Shown one piece after another: positions 8,467 to 16,635 of a stretch of DNA of 33,244 bases; position 1 is the stretch's first letter, and each line of letters begins with the position of its first letter. Origin of the DNA: an uncultured Deferribacteres bacterium (GTDB lineage Bacteria; Zhuqueibacterota; JdFR-76; DREG01); contig CAJVYQ010000008.1 of NCBI GenBank assembly GCA_913009825.1, forward strand, positions 78,484 through 111,727, in the 5' to 3' direction. The notes under the pieces are model-generated. The model searched no databases and had not been told where the DNA came from. It worked only from the letters and a program-made list of their open reading frames with translations. A program made the position numbers and the translations under genes.

Positions 8467-8776
8467 CTAATACTTTAGCTATTTGAAAATAGATAGTACC
8501 TAAATTGAGCGATTTTAATGTCATTCCGTAGGAATCTTGTTGGTTCAGTGCACAGAACTAACAAGATTCTTTTAGAATGACAAAACTCTTTAGGTGGTTG
8601 TTTCAAGATAAGAATCGCTCAATTTAGGTAGTAATTATCAGGTTGTCATTCCCGAATGCTCCTATCGGGAATCTATTTTTCAGATTCATCTGGATTCCCG
8701 GTCTGCAGCAGGCAGGCCGCTTAAATTATACGGGAATGACAATTTAGTGTACTGTTTCAAAAAACTAAAGTGTTAC
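8467..8776. repeat. M3 palindromic element, copy 1, interrupted by an M1 element
   Basis: The right end TTTCAAAAAACTAAAGTG (8755-8772, continuing TTAC to 8776) is complementary, 18 of 23 positions, to the left end beginning CTAATACTTTAGC at 8467. The flanks are ATAAAATC (8459-8466) and ATAAAACC (8777-8784), an 8-bp duplication with one change. An M1 element sits inside (8499-8628); without it and its 5-bp duplication this copy is about 175 bp. The interior has a CATTCCCGAATG...CGGGAATC palindrome and a GCCTGC-type REP-like palindrome near 8699-8718. Confidence 0.7.
8499..8628. repeat. M1 palindromic element, copy B, nested in M3 copy 1
   Basis: 130 bp with 18-bp inverted ends (8499-8516 and 8611-8628, 17 of 18 complementary) flanked by the 5-bp duplication TAGTA (8494-8498 and 8629-8633). 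Its complement aligns with copy A at 1219-1372 almost throughout, except that the GC-rich insert of copy A is missing. This makes copy B the cleaner example of the family. Confidence 0.87.
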
Positions 8777-8808
8777 ATAAAACCAAACATTTGCCGGCCG
8801 GATTTGAC

Positions 8809-9729
8809 TCACTCATTTTCCTCATCTTTTGCCGCTGCTTCCATTTCATCTTCCTCCCAGCGGCGGTAGGTGCGGTAATTACGAATGCGCACAAAAATGA
8901 AGGCGATAATCGCTATGAAGGGTAAAATCACCCAGAAAAAAATATCCGATTGAAAGATAAAATTCCAACGGTATTTTTTCCCCACCTCTTTGAACACATG
9001 CCACTGAAAAGATTCCTGATTCATTTCCAGTACATCGTCGAATGCCCGTTCCCATCGATTGTATTTCCGCGTCTTTTTCAGAATATCGCTGAGCGCATCC
9101 CAACCCAGCGCATCCACAATCATCTTCACGGAAAAGTAGCTCTCCGCATACGCCAGATTGGCTTTGGATTGCTGAAACCGCAGCACATTTTCAATTTCCG
9201 GTAATGTCAGCAATGAGTTGGTCAGGTTGGCCTTCGACAACGTGGAAATATAGTTGGAAAAATTTTCTCCGGAGATTATCATTGCCACCCCCTCTTCAAA
9301 CCAGCGGGGAATGATACCGGGAGAAAAATTCTTGCCGATCAGCACGTGTACCAATTCATGGCGAAGCACAACCGGCAATTCTTTGCCATTTTTTTTTGCC
9401 AATGAAACGTAGACAATCCCCACCTCGGGTTTGGTCACCGCCTGACTCCATTCCGGCACTTTTTTATTAGTAAGTTTCTGCCAGCTCTTTTCGTCTTCCG
9501 CTAAAAAAATATTCACTTCACCGGAAAATGGAATTTTGAGCCGGGCCGTGATTTCCGCCAGCGCTTTATCCGTCGTCTGCAAGGTGGTTTCGGCAACGAA
9601 ACGGTTCCCCCGGGCATAAAATATCCGCACAGAATCATTGCGCATTACCTGCCAATCGGCCGAAAATAACGGATGTATCATCAGCCCGAATAAAAAGAAG
9701 CAGAAAAATGTAAAATTCAACCGTTTCAT
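8809..9729 (-). CDS. Membrane-anchored gluzincin-type (peptidase MA-like) metalloprotease
   Basis: 306 residues. An N-terminal signal peptide (about 1-23, FFCFFLFGLMIHPLFSA) is followed by a periplasmic domain with the zinc motif HELVHVLIG (H-E-x-x-H), then IIPRWFEEGVAMI about 20 residues on, which provides the third zinc ligand Glu as in the peptidase-MA / gluzincin group. Near the C-terminus is one transmembrane helix (about 258-280, DIFFWVILPFIAIIAFIFV) followed by a basic and then very acidic tail (EEDEMEAAAKDEENE). The predicted protein is a periplasmic, membrane-tethered zinc protease with its tail in the cytoplasm; the substrate is unknown. It stands alone, between a repeat-filled gap and an IS200 relic. 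Confidence 0.8.
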   Translation of the reverse strand: MKRLNFTFFCFFLFGLMIHPLFSADWQVMRNDSVRIFYARGNRFVAETTLQTTDKALAEITARLKIPFSGEVNIFLAEDEKSWQKLTNKKVPEWSQAVTKPEVGIVYVSLAKKNGKELPVVLRHELVHVLIGKNFSPGIIPRWFEEGVAMIISGENFSNYISTLSKANLTNSLLTLPEIENVLRFQQSKANLAYAESYFSVKMIVDALGWDALSDILKKTRKYNRWERAFDDVLEMNQESFQWHVFKEVGKKYRWNFIFQSDIFFWVILPFIAIIAFIFVRIRNYRTYRRWEEDEMEAAAKDEENE

Positions 9730-9824
9730 ATCAACTAAGTGGTCATAAGATAATTCAACGGTTTTTCAGATTCAAGGATTTTCATTGCGGGAAGGGGACA
9801 TTAAGAATAGAGAAAGTCAACTTT

Positions 9825-10442
9825 CCACTGCCAGAGGCGGTGGCTTGAAATATTGCCATGGAAGATGCGATGGGATTCATACCTCAATACCGGATAATTC
9901 AATTTCCCTTTGTCAATATCTTTTTCTTTTTTCTCTTGCCATTTTACATACTTACGAATTCGTTCTTCGTCAAGGCCGACTGTACTTACACAGTACCTTC
10001 GTGACCAAAAATGTCGACATCAATACTGTTTACCAACTCTTTCGTAGCTATGAAATAGCCGTATCGATAACTTTCCCTTTAAAAATCCCATTATCGAACT
10101 GCTGAATATTTTTGGGGAATCTCTATCACTAAATGCACATGATCTTCTTGGATATTTAACTCTAATATCTCCACCAAATCTTTCTGCTTGCATAAAAAGT
10201 ATAACTATTGCTTACAATACTCGGCTATCTCATCCTTTAATATTTTAAAGCGATACTTGGGACAAAAAACTATTATGATACTTGCATTCATAAATTGGTT
10301 GACTTAACTTTGTAAACCGTTTCATTGGATTGTACCCCCCTGGTTTATCGCACTTTAAAGGGAGGTACAACTTATTTATGATCCGTTATTAATACAAACG
10401 GAAGAACCTTTTTAAGAAAACCACTACCTGAAGCAGTGGTTT
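9825..10442 (-). mobile_element. Decayed IS200/IS605-family insertion element
   Basis: The tnpA relic lies between two related hairpins: 9825-9843 (CCACTGCCAGAGGCGGTGG) and 10421-10439 (CCACTACCTGAAGCAGTGG, extendable to 10418-10442), 15 of 19 positions alike and in the same orientation. Subterminal hairpins of this kind are what the Y1 transposase recognises at the two ends of IS200/IS605 elements. No tnpB/IscB-type gene is present. Exact ends are uncertain because these elements make no target duplication. A second inverted repeat (GTACCCCCCTGG...AGGGAGGTAC, 10334-10371) lies between the relic gene's start and the upstream hairpin. Confidence 0.75.
9850..10325 (-). pseudogene. tnpA relic, IS200/IS605-family Y1 transposase
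   Basis: Reading the minus strand from an ATG at 10325 gives MKRFTKLSQPIYECKYH, then, after a frame change, VFCPKYRFKILKDEIAEYC, DLVEILELNIQEDHVHLV, GKLSIRLFHSYERVGKQY, RHFWSRRYCVSTVGLDEE and RIRKYVKWQEKKEKD. These fit the IS200 transposase from end to end. The HUH metal-binding pair (H-V-H, codons in 10133-10144) and the catalytic tyrosine (codon 9948-9950) survive, but several frameshifts and stop codons break the frame, so no active protein can be made. The start and end are approximate. Confidence 0.8.
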
Positions 10443-10489
10443 TATGAATCAATAAAAACCTTCTCACAGAAAGGAAAGGAGGATTAAAC

Positions 10490-11716
10490 ATGTGTGTAAC
10501 CAATCGGAGAGATTTTTTTAGAATTGCCGGAAGCGGTTCGGTGGCGGTTGTTTTAACCGGCGCTTCCGCTCTTTCTGCGTTCAATTCCGAAAGGATTGAT
10601 ACGAATTTCAATGTAGTAGAACAAATTGATCCCTGGATTGAACTGAACATGGAGCATCTGGCTTCCAATGTAAATGAAGTGCGAAGAAAAATTGGAAAGA
10701 GACCGATCATGGCCGTAATAAAATGCAACGCGTACGGTCATGGAGCTGTAGAAATTGCAACCGCACTGCAGAACAACAGCCATATTCAACATTTTGCGGT
10801 AGTAAAAGTCAGAGAGGCTCTCACTTTACGACAAAATAACATCCGGGGAATGATTTTGAATATGGGACCATTCAATCGGAGCGAGGCAAAAGAGGTGATT
10901 AAACATCGAATTTCCCAGGCTGTTTATTCTGATGCGGTGGATGTTCTTGCGGAAGAAGCACGAAAGCTCGGCAAAACCGCCACTGTTCACATTTATCTGG
11001 ATACAGGATTGGGCCGCGTTGGCGTGCCGCACCGGAAAGCGCTGGCCTTTATTGAAAAAGTATCCGCCATGCCTGAAATAAAAATTGAGGGCATTTTTAC
11101 AGGAATGACCGAAGATGATGAGATGGATCGGATGCAGATAGAGCGCATCACAGCAGTTTGCGAAGCAGCCAATATGAAAGGTATCAATGTTGGGATTCGC
11201 CACGCAGCAGCAAGCGCAGAAGTGGATCGCTATCCGTTTACTTACCTGGATATGGTACGGCCCGGCAATTGCCTGGTCGGTTTAGAACCGGAGAGACAGC
11301 ACAGCATGAAAATCAGACCGGTAATGAGTTTTAAAACCCGCGTTATTTATGTAAAAAAAATGTACCCGGGAGAATCCATTTCTTATCACCGGGCATATAA
11401 AATAACCAAAGAGACTTTAATTGCAACGCTGCCGTGCGGCTATTCTGACGGTTATCCCCCGGTTGTTTTAAATAAAGCCGATGTGCTTATCAGAGGCAGG
11501 CGGTACCGTACAGTTGCACCCATTACGGCGAACCATACGATGGTTGATATTACCGGTGCAGAAAATATCAGAATTGGTGACGAAGTCGTGCTTTGGGGTA
11601 AACAGGGAAAGGAACAGATCACGAAAGTTGAGTTGGAAATGCTGGCCCCCAACGCGACAAACACTTATCGCATGGCAACCCGAACACGTTCATATTTGCC
11701 CAGAGTAGTTGTCTGA
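10490..11716 (+). CDS. Tat-exported alanine racemase-like PLP enzyme
   Basis: 408 residues; the ATG follows a strong AAAGGAGG at a spacing of 7. The N-terminus NRRDFFRIAGSGSVAVVLTG is a twin-arginine signal (RR at 6-7, hydrophobic stretch, then Ala-rich cleavage region), so the enzyme is expected in the periplasm. The body is a fold-III PLP racemase: AVIKCNAYGHG carries the PLP lysine (Lys78), YLDMVRPGNCLVGLEPE matches the alanine racemase barrel, and SYHRAY (Tyr at about 299) followed by TLPCGYSDGYPP holds the second catalytic base. Where alanine racemases normally have G-R-x-S/C-M-D, this one has TVAPITANHTMVD (341-353), so the usual Met-Asp pair is replaced. It may racemise a different or broader set of amino acids. 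It stands alone, just after the IS200 relic. Confidence 0.85.
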   Translation: MCVTNRRDFFRIAGSGSVAVVLTGASALSAFNSERIDTNFNVVEQIDPWIELNMEHLASNVNEVRRKIGKRPIMAVIKCNAYGHGAVEIATALQNNSHIQHFAVVKVREALTLRQNNIRGMILNMGPFNRSEAKEVIKHRISQAVYSDAVDVLAEEARKLGKTATVHIYLDTGLGRVGVPHRKALAFIEKVSAMPEIKIEGIFTGMTEDDEMDRMQIERITAVCEAANMKGINVGIRHAAASAEVDRYPFTYLDMVRPGNCLVGLEPERQHSMKIRPVMSFKTRVIYVKKMYPGESISYHRAYKITKETLIATLPCGYSDGYPPVVLNKADVLIRGRRYRTVAPITANHTMVDITGAENIRIGDEVVLWGKQGKEQITKVELEMLAPNATNTYRMATRTRSYLPRVVV

Positions 11717-11827
11717 TGTTGGTGATAAATCGAGGCATTTTACGCAACCCCGGAAGCTGAATTTGTTTGCAACTCAATTTTCGGTTTTATCTCAAAACGG
11801 CCATTTTTCAGAGAAGGAGAATGTACT

Positions 11828-13201
11828 CTATCTTACAATGGGTAAACCGTATTTTTTTGCTTTGCGGTAAATCGTGGCGCGGCCGATTCCCAACTTTCTC
11901 GCCGTCAGGGAGACGTTGCCTTCGCATTCCAGCAGAGCTTTTCTGATCGCTTCTTCTTCCAGCTTTTCAATCCAGGTATTCAAAGTTTTACTGGTATCTA
12001 CAACCTTGCGTTCTCCGATCACACGAACATTGGGCGGCAAATCATTGACAACAACCTCGTTGGAAGAGGCAAGTAGTACAGCCCGTTCAAGTGCATTTTC
12101 CAACTCTCTCACGTTTCCCGGCCAGTGGTATGCCATGAGCATTTCCAGAGCGTCGGAGGAGATTTCCCGCACTTCCTTTCCCTCCCGGTCGGCATATCTT
12201 TCTAAAAATAACTGGGCCATGATGGGAACATCCTCTTTACGTTCACGCAGAGGAGGAATTCTGATGGGAAATACGGCCAGCCGGTAAAACAGGTCTTCCC
12301 TGAATTCGCCTTTCCGGATTGCTTCTTCAATATCCTTGTTGGTGGCGGCAATAACCCGCACATCCACTTTAATTAAATCGTTTCCACCAACCCGCTCAAA
12401 TTCCCTCTCCTGCAGAACACGTAAAACTTTAACCTGGGTTGCCGGTGACATTTCTCCGATTTCATCTAAAAAAATGGTACCGCCGTCCGCTAATTCAAAT
12501 TTACCGATCCTTTTATTGGAAGCGCCGGTAAACGAACCTTTTTCATGACCAAAAAGTTCGCTTTCCAACAATGATTCCGGCAGTGCGGAACAATTTACCG
12601 CTACAAACGGTTTGTTCTTTCGCTTCACACTACCATAATGAATAGCACGGGCGATCAGTTCTTTTCCTGTGCCGCTCTCACCCTGTAACAAAACCGTCAC
12701 ACTGCTGTCGATTACTTTGTTCACCGCACGAAAAACGTCCTGCATGGGACCACTCTGGCCGACAATGTTTTTAAACTGATATTTCTCTTGCAATTCCTGG
12801 CGCAATTTTTCCACTTCGCCGCGCAATTCATTATTTTCGATGGCATTGCGGATAGTGATCAGCAGCCGGTCGCCGGAAAATGGTTTGGTGATAAAATCGT
12901 ATGCTCCCATTTTCATGGAACGCACCGCAATATCGATGGTGCCATGAGCGGACATCATGATAACCGGAATCCGGGAGTACTGCTGTTTGATCTGCTGCAG
13001 AGTTTCGATGCCATCGATACCGGGCATCTGAATATCCAGCAAGATCAAATCGGGCACATCTTCCCGCAGAAAACGGAGACACGCTTCCCCGTTGGATGCA
13101 TGAAGCGGAATATAAATTTTTTCTTTTTTCAGATGAATTTCAATCATACGGCGAATATTTCTGTCATCGTCAACGATTAAAATTCTGTATTTCTTCTTCA
13201 C
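11828..13201 (-). CDS. NtrC-family sigma-54-dependent response regulator
   Basis: 457 residues in three domains. Receiver (about 5-120): acidic pocket DDD at 11-13, phospho-acceptor Asp56 in LLDIQMPG, Ser84 and Lys106. AAA+ domain (about 145-380): Walker A GESGTGKE near 172, sigma-54 contact loop HEKGSFTGA (the common GAFTGA motif with Ser in second place), Walker B GGTIFLDEIGEM and an arginine-finger segment FREDLFYRLAVFPI. C-terminal Fis-type helix-turn-helix: NVSLTARKLGIGRATIYRKA. It should activate sigma-54 promoters when phosphorylated. No histidine kinase gene adjoins it, so its partner lies elsewhere, and no -24/-12 promoter was identified with confidence nearby. Confidence 0.95.
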   Translation of the reverse strand: MKKKYRILIVDDDRNIRRMIEIHLKKEKIYIPLHASNGEACLRFLREDVPDLILLDIQMPGIDGIETLQQIKQQYSRIPVIMMSAHGTIDIAVRSMKMGAYDFITKPFSGDRLLITIRNAIENNELRGEVEKLRQELQEKYQFKNIVGQSGPMQDVFRAVNKVIDSSVTVLLQGESGTGKELIARAIHYGSVKRKNKPFVAVNCSALPESLLESELFGHEKGSFTGASNKRIGKFELADGGTIFLDEIGEMSPATQVKVLRVLQEREFERVGGNDLIKVDVRVIAATNKDIEEAIRKGEFREDLFYRLAVFPIRIPPLRERKEDVPIMAQLFLERYADREGKEVREISSDALEMLMAYHWPGNVRELENALERAVLLASSNEVVVNDLPPNVRVIGERKVVDTSKTLNTWIEKLEEEAIRKALLECEGNVSLTARKLGIGRATIYRKAKKYGLPIVR

Positions 13202-13607
13202 TTACGCAGCCTCCATTTGAACCGTAAATTTATTAAACTGGATCGCAAAATAGCCGGTTTTCTATCGATTGAAATCAAGAACGAAACACCAATTTCCTTT
13301 TTTATCGGCAATTTACAGCAAAAAAGTGAATTCCCCTTCACATTGCCAAAAGAACAGTCATTCTTTTACAGTAAACCATCACAGGGGTAAGTGAATGATC
13401 TCTTATAAACCGCTGAAGCAGCTAAAATAACTTTTTTATTTTAGCCCACAACTTAAGTCGCGGGCCAACGTATCGACACGGATTTAGGATGTTTTCATAC
13501 ATCCTGTGACCGATTACATTTTGCAGTTTTACATCCTCATGGTGAAAGAAAAAGTAACACAAAATTCATTTTTTGTCTCACTGCCATCCCTTCAGCATAA
13601 GAAAATT
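13202..13607. other. Intergenic region upstream of the response regulator, with two hairpins
   Basis: No gene is seen. Two adjacent inverted repeats lie at 13421-13445 (GCTAAAATA arm, 7-nt spacer) and 13444-13465 (GCCCACAACTTAAG...; on the minus strand it pairs throughout with G-U wobbles). Together they could form a terminator or an extragenic palindrome between the gene at 13792 and the response regulator. A possible GGATG...CATCC inverted repeat occurs near 13487-13502. No promoter could be assigned. Confidence 0.4.
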
Positions 13608-13730
13608 GTAACTATTCACGAATGCCGGTTTCATGATGTGAGATAAACTTTCGACTCCCTGCCTGCAACAAGCAGGCGGAAAGTCGAAGCATGAGCAACG
13701 TTACCGGATAGAGCCTATCTGAATAGTTAC
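13608..13730. repeat. M2 palindromic element, copy 1
   Basis: 123 bp bounded by GTAACTATTCACG (13608-13620) and the complementary TGAATAGTTAC (ending 13730). The interior has TTTCGACT...AGTCGAAG arms around a GCCTGC...GCAGGC palindrome (about 13660-13679). The flanks are A-rich and give at best 8 of 9 matching bases, which is not convincing as a duplication. Confidence 0.7.
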
Positions 13731-13791
13731 AAAAAAATTATTAAATTTCCGGGTTGGGAAAGAAATTCATCCTAAATCCAAGAGGAAAATA

Positions 13792-14850
13792 CTAAATAAG
13801 ACCTTTAGAATCAAATATTTTTTTTAGATTTTTTTCCCCCGTCACAATTTTTATCTCAATTTCCAGGATATGCAAGTTGCGCAATTGCGCTCTGATCACC
13901 GGATCGATTCGTTCCGCGTCTTTTTCGGTTGTAATGAGCCAATCGGCCTGATATCTTTCTTTCTGTGCCAGTAGCTGCTCAAGTTCTTTTCGCTTAAAAA
14001 AATGGTGATCATTGAATGAACGAAAAAAAACAACGTTCGCAGCTAACATTTCCAGTGTATGTTGAAAAGATTTTGGTTTGGCGATCCCGGCAAAAGCGAT
14101 CACCTTTTTCCCTGTCAGAGCTGCAAGAGGCAGGCGTTTTGTCCGGTTTGCATCGACAATTCCGGCAGGAGAATAATTGGAATAAATAACAGGCTGTTGT
14201 AATTTTTTCTCTACATCCTCCCTGATTTCCGCCAGACTGCGTTGCGTCTGATTCAGCCGTGTGACCCAGATCAAATCAGCGCGTCGCAACTGGGTAAGCG
14301 GTTCACGCAATTTACCGGCGGGGAGCAGGCGTTTCCTTCCCCACAAATCGGTTGCGTCCAATGTGACAATATTCACATCCCGGTCGATTTGCCGGTGCTG
14401 AAACGCATCGTCGAGAATGAACAGGTCCGGCTGTAGCTGCCGCATGGCCATTTTGCTGCCGCGAAGGCGGTTAGCATCTACAATGACAACCCCATTTTCC
14501 AAATGGCGCGCCAGGATGCGCGGTTCATCCCCGGTTAAAACCGGCGCAGTCCTTTCCAGATTTATTCTATCGAGACAGAGAGTTTGACCCGATTTCCTGC
14601 CGTATCCCCGGGTGAGAATGGCCACTTTTTTGTTTGAACCGTTAAAATAGCGCGCCAAAAAACGAACCAAAGGCGTTTTACCCGTCCCGCCCACCGAAAT
14701 ATTTCCCACACAGATAACCGGCCGGGGAAGACGAATTACCGGCAGTAAGCCGTGATCAAAATAGAAATTGCGGATTTCCATCATGCCGCCGAAAAGCGCC
14801 GAGAGAGGCCAGAGCGGCAACGAGATAAAATCAGATTTTGAAAAAGGCAT
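13792..14850 (-). CDS. lpxK: Tetraacyldisaccharide 4'-kinase
   Basis: Phosphorylates the 4' position of the tetraacyl disaccharide 1-phosphate to form lipid IVA, the sixth step of the Raetz pathway, at the cytoplasmic face of the inner membrane. Its 352 residues include an N-terminal membrane-associating segment (LPLWPLSALFGGMMEIRNF), the P-loop CVGNISVGGTGKTPLV at about 46-61, ILTRGYGRKSG, TGDEPRILAR, the family motif LDDAFQHRQIDRDVNIV and LLPAGKLREPL. Length and motif order are normal for LpxK. The gene overlaps the end of the DUF374 gene upstream by 20 bp and closes the lipid A operon. Three A/T-rich codons precede the stop; an M2 repeat lies just downstream. Confidence 0.95.
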   Translation of the reverse strand: MPFSKSDFISLPLWPLSALFGGMMEIRNFYFDHGLLPVIRLPRPVICVGNISVGGTGKTPLVRFLARYFNGSNKKVAILTRGYGRKSGQTLCLDRINLERTAPVLTGDEPRILARHLENGVVIVDANRLRGSKMAMRQLQPDLFILDDAFQHRQIDRDVNIVTLDATDLWGRKRLLPAGKLREPLTQLRRADLIWVTRLNQTQRSLAEIREDVEKKLQQPVIYSNYSPAGIVDANRTKRLPLAALTGKKVIAFAGIAKPKSFQHTLEMLAANVVFFRSFNDHHFFKRKELEQLLAQKERYQADWLITTEKDAERIDPVIRAQLRNLHILEIEIKIVTGEKNLKKIFDSKGLI

Positions 14851-15508
14851 CTAACTTTTGCTCTTGTTCGATCATTTCGGAATCGAGCCGTTGTTTAAGT
14901 TTGTTGAGTTCTTCACCGGCGAGATCCTGTGGTACCCGGAACGGTTCGCCAATATTAATCAGGACTCTGGCAAACGGCTTGGGCAGCATGTAACGATCCC
15001 AACTTTTGAAACGAATAGCGGGCCGGGAGGAAAAAGATACCGGCAAGATGGGAACCTGCGCCTGTTGAGCCATTAATATAACACCTTTTTTCGATTTGTG
15101 CGGCGGACCGGTGGGGCCATCCGGAATGATGACCCCACTTTCCCCCTGTTGCAACAAAGTTACCATTTTATAAAACGCTTCCCTGCCGCCGCGGGAACTG
15201 CTGCCGCGTACAGTCGTGTAACCCAGTTTCTGAATCGTTCTGGCAATCATTTCACCGTCCAGATGCCGGCTCACCAACGCAACCATTCGATGAAATCGGA
15301 AGAAATAAGCACTCATTAAAAAACGACCGTGCCAGCTTGCCACAAGAAAATTCTGCTTCTGCCGCCACAGTTTTTTCACAATCTCTCCCCCTTCTACTTT
15401 AATCCGGTAGGTGCGGCCCAGCAACAGGATAAAAACCCAGCCCAGATAAACAGACAAGTAAAATTCAATTTTTTTCCTTAGCCGCAGTTCCGCAACAGAT
15501 TCAGTCAT
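14831..15508 (-). CDS. DUF374 lysophospholipid acyltransferase-like protein
   Basis: 225 residues of the DUF374 family, related to PlsC/LpxL acyltransferases. A hydrophobic N-terminal anchor (FYLSVYLGWVFILLLGRTY, about 12-30) is followed by FLVASWHGRFLMSAYFFR, which carries the catalytic-type His, then VRGSSSRGGREAFYKM and the highly conserved IPDGPTGPPHKSKKGVI. Members often sit beside lpxB or lpxK and waaA and are presumed to act on lipid A or phospholipid acyl chains; direct biochemistry is limited. Here the gene is wedged between lpxB (8-bp overlap) and lpxK (20-bp overlap), which supports a lipid A role. Confidence 0.88.
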   Translation of the reverse strand: MTESVAELRLRKKIEFYLSVYLGWVFILLLGRTYRIKVEGGEIVKKLWRQKQNFLVASWHGRFLMSAYFFRFHRMVALVSRHLDGEMIARTIQKLGYTTVRGSSSRGGREAFYKMVTLLQQGESGVIIPDGPTGPPHKSKKGVILMAQQAQVPILPVSFSSRPAIRFKSWDRYMLPKPFARVLINIGEPFRVPQDLAGEELNKLKQRLDSEMIEQEQKLDAFFKI

Positions 15509-16631
15509 TTTCCCTCATCATCGAAAAAGCCAGTTCCGCCACCCGTTTGGCGGAACCTTTACTTCCCAATCGTTTTCGGATCAAATTGAAACCTGATGCC
15601 ATTTTTTTTCGCTCCTGTTCATTTTGCTGTAACTTCAACAGAACCGGCAGCACTTTTTCCGGACAAAAATCATCCTGAATAAATTCCGGTACTACAAGTT
15701 GCCCGGCAATAATGTTGGCCATGGCAATATAATCTACCTTGATGAGTTTTTTGGCCAACCAGTAGGAAAATGGCGACACTTTGTAAACCACCACGAACGG
15801 CGTGCCAACAATAGTGCCCTCCACAGTGGCCGTACCGGAAGCGACTAACATCAGAGATGAATAGGCCATCAGCGGGTAGGTTTCCGGCACCCGCGTAATT
15901 TCCATATCCTGTAGGATTTTATCATAAATTGCAGCCGGGACATTTTCGGAAATGCTTACACAAAGCCGGATTTCGGGAACCTTCCATTTAAACTGTCCGG
16001 CAATTTCTACCATATCGGGAAGCAGGCGGTGAATTTCCTGAATCCGGCTTCCCGGCAGCAACGCCATAACAGGAGCACCTGCCGTCAGATGATATTTCTC
16101 ATAAAATTCATTTTTTGTGGGACGGATTTGCAACGAATCCAAAAGGGGATGCCCCACAAAGGTGACAGGAACGTTGTGGTTTCGGTAAAAATCTTCTTCG
16201 AATTTAAAAATTACTGCCATTCTGTCAACAAACCGGGCGATTTTTTTTACACGGTTTTTCCCCCAGGCCCAAACCTGTGGACTGATATAATAGAGCACCT
16301 TTAGCCCCAAATGATGCACAAACGCCGCAATGCGCAGGTTAAAACCGGGATAGTCGATCAAAATGACCAGATCCGGTCTCTGTTCCCGGAGAAGCCTTTT
16401 TATGTGATGCAGTACTTGCCAGATAAAAGGCAGATGTCTGATGACTTCTGAGAAACCCAAAAAAGCCATTTGCGAAATATCGTATTCCGTCTCCATACCG
16501 GCGGCACGCATCTTTTCACCGCCGATGCCCCAAATTTTGATTTGGCAATCGATATTGCGCAGCTCCCGCACCAGGCCTGATCCGTGCAAATCACCGGACG
16601 TTTCGCCGGCTATGATGAAAACATTTTTCAT
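15501..16631 (-). CDS. lpxB: Lipid-A-disaccharide synthase
   Basis: GT19 glycosyltransferase that joins UDP-2,3-diacylglucosamine and lipid X to make the lipid A disaccharide. 376 residues, a normal length. Recognisable blocks in order: FIIAGETSGDLHGSGLV at 5-21, KIWGIGGEKMRAAGME, MAFLGFSEVIRHLP, LVILIDYPGFNLRIA, LKVLYYISPQVWAWGKNRVK, VTFVGHPLLD, LLPGSRIQEIHRLLP, LVASGTATVEGTIVGTPFVV and YKVSPFSYWLAKKLIKVDYI. It starts 4 bp after the ICMT-like gene's stop and overlaps the DUF374 gene by 8 bp, so the lipid A genes are co-transcribed. No lpxA, lpxC or lpxD is in the window. Confidence 0.97.
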   Translation of the reverse strand: MKNVFIIAGETSGDLHGSGLVRELRNIDCQIKIWGIGGEKMRAAGMETEYDISQMAFLGFSEVIRHLPFIWQVLHHIKRLLREQRPDLVILIDYPGFNLRIAAFVHHLGLKVLYYISPQVWAWGKNRVKKIARFVDRMAVIFKFEEDFYRNHNVPVTFVGHPLLDSLQIRPTKNEFYEKYHLTAGAPVMALLPGSRIQEIHRLLPDMVEIAGQFKWKVPEIRLCVSISENVPAAIYDKILQDMEITRVPETYPLMAYSSLMLVASGTATVEGTIVGTPFVVVYKVSPFSYWLAKKLIKVDYIAMANIIAGQLVVPEFIQDDFCPEKVLPVLLKLQQNEQERKKMASGFNLIRKRLGSKGSAKRVAELAFSMMREND

Positions 16632-16635
16632 TGTT

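Noticed and set aside
9785-10105. 106-codon plus-strand frame
   Set aside because: Antisense to the IS200 transposase relic and overlapping its end hairpin; no ribosome-binding site or family motif.
13599-13739. A-rich flanks of M2 copy 1 as a target duplication
   Set aside because: The best match is 8 of 9 bases in low-complexity A/T sequence, which could arise by chance.
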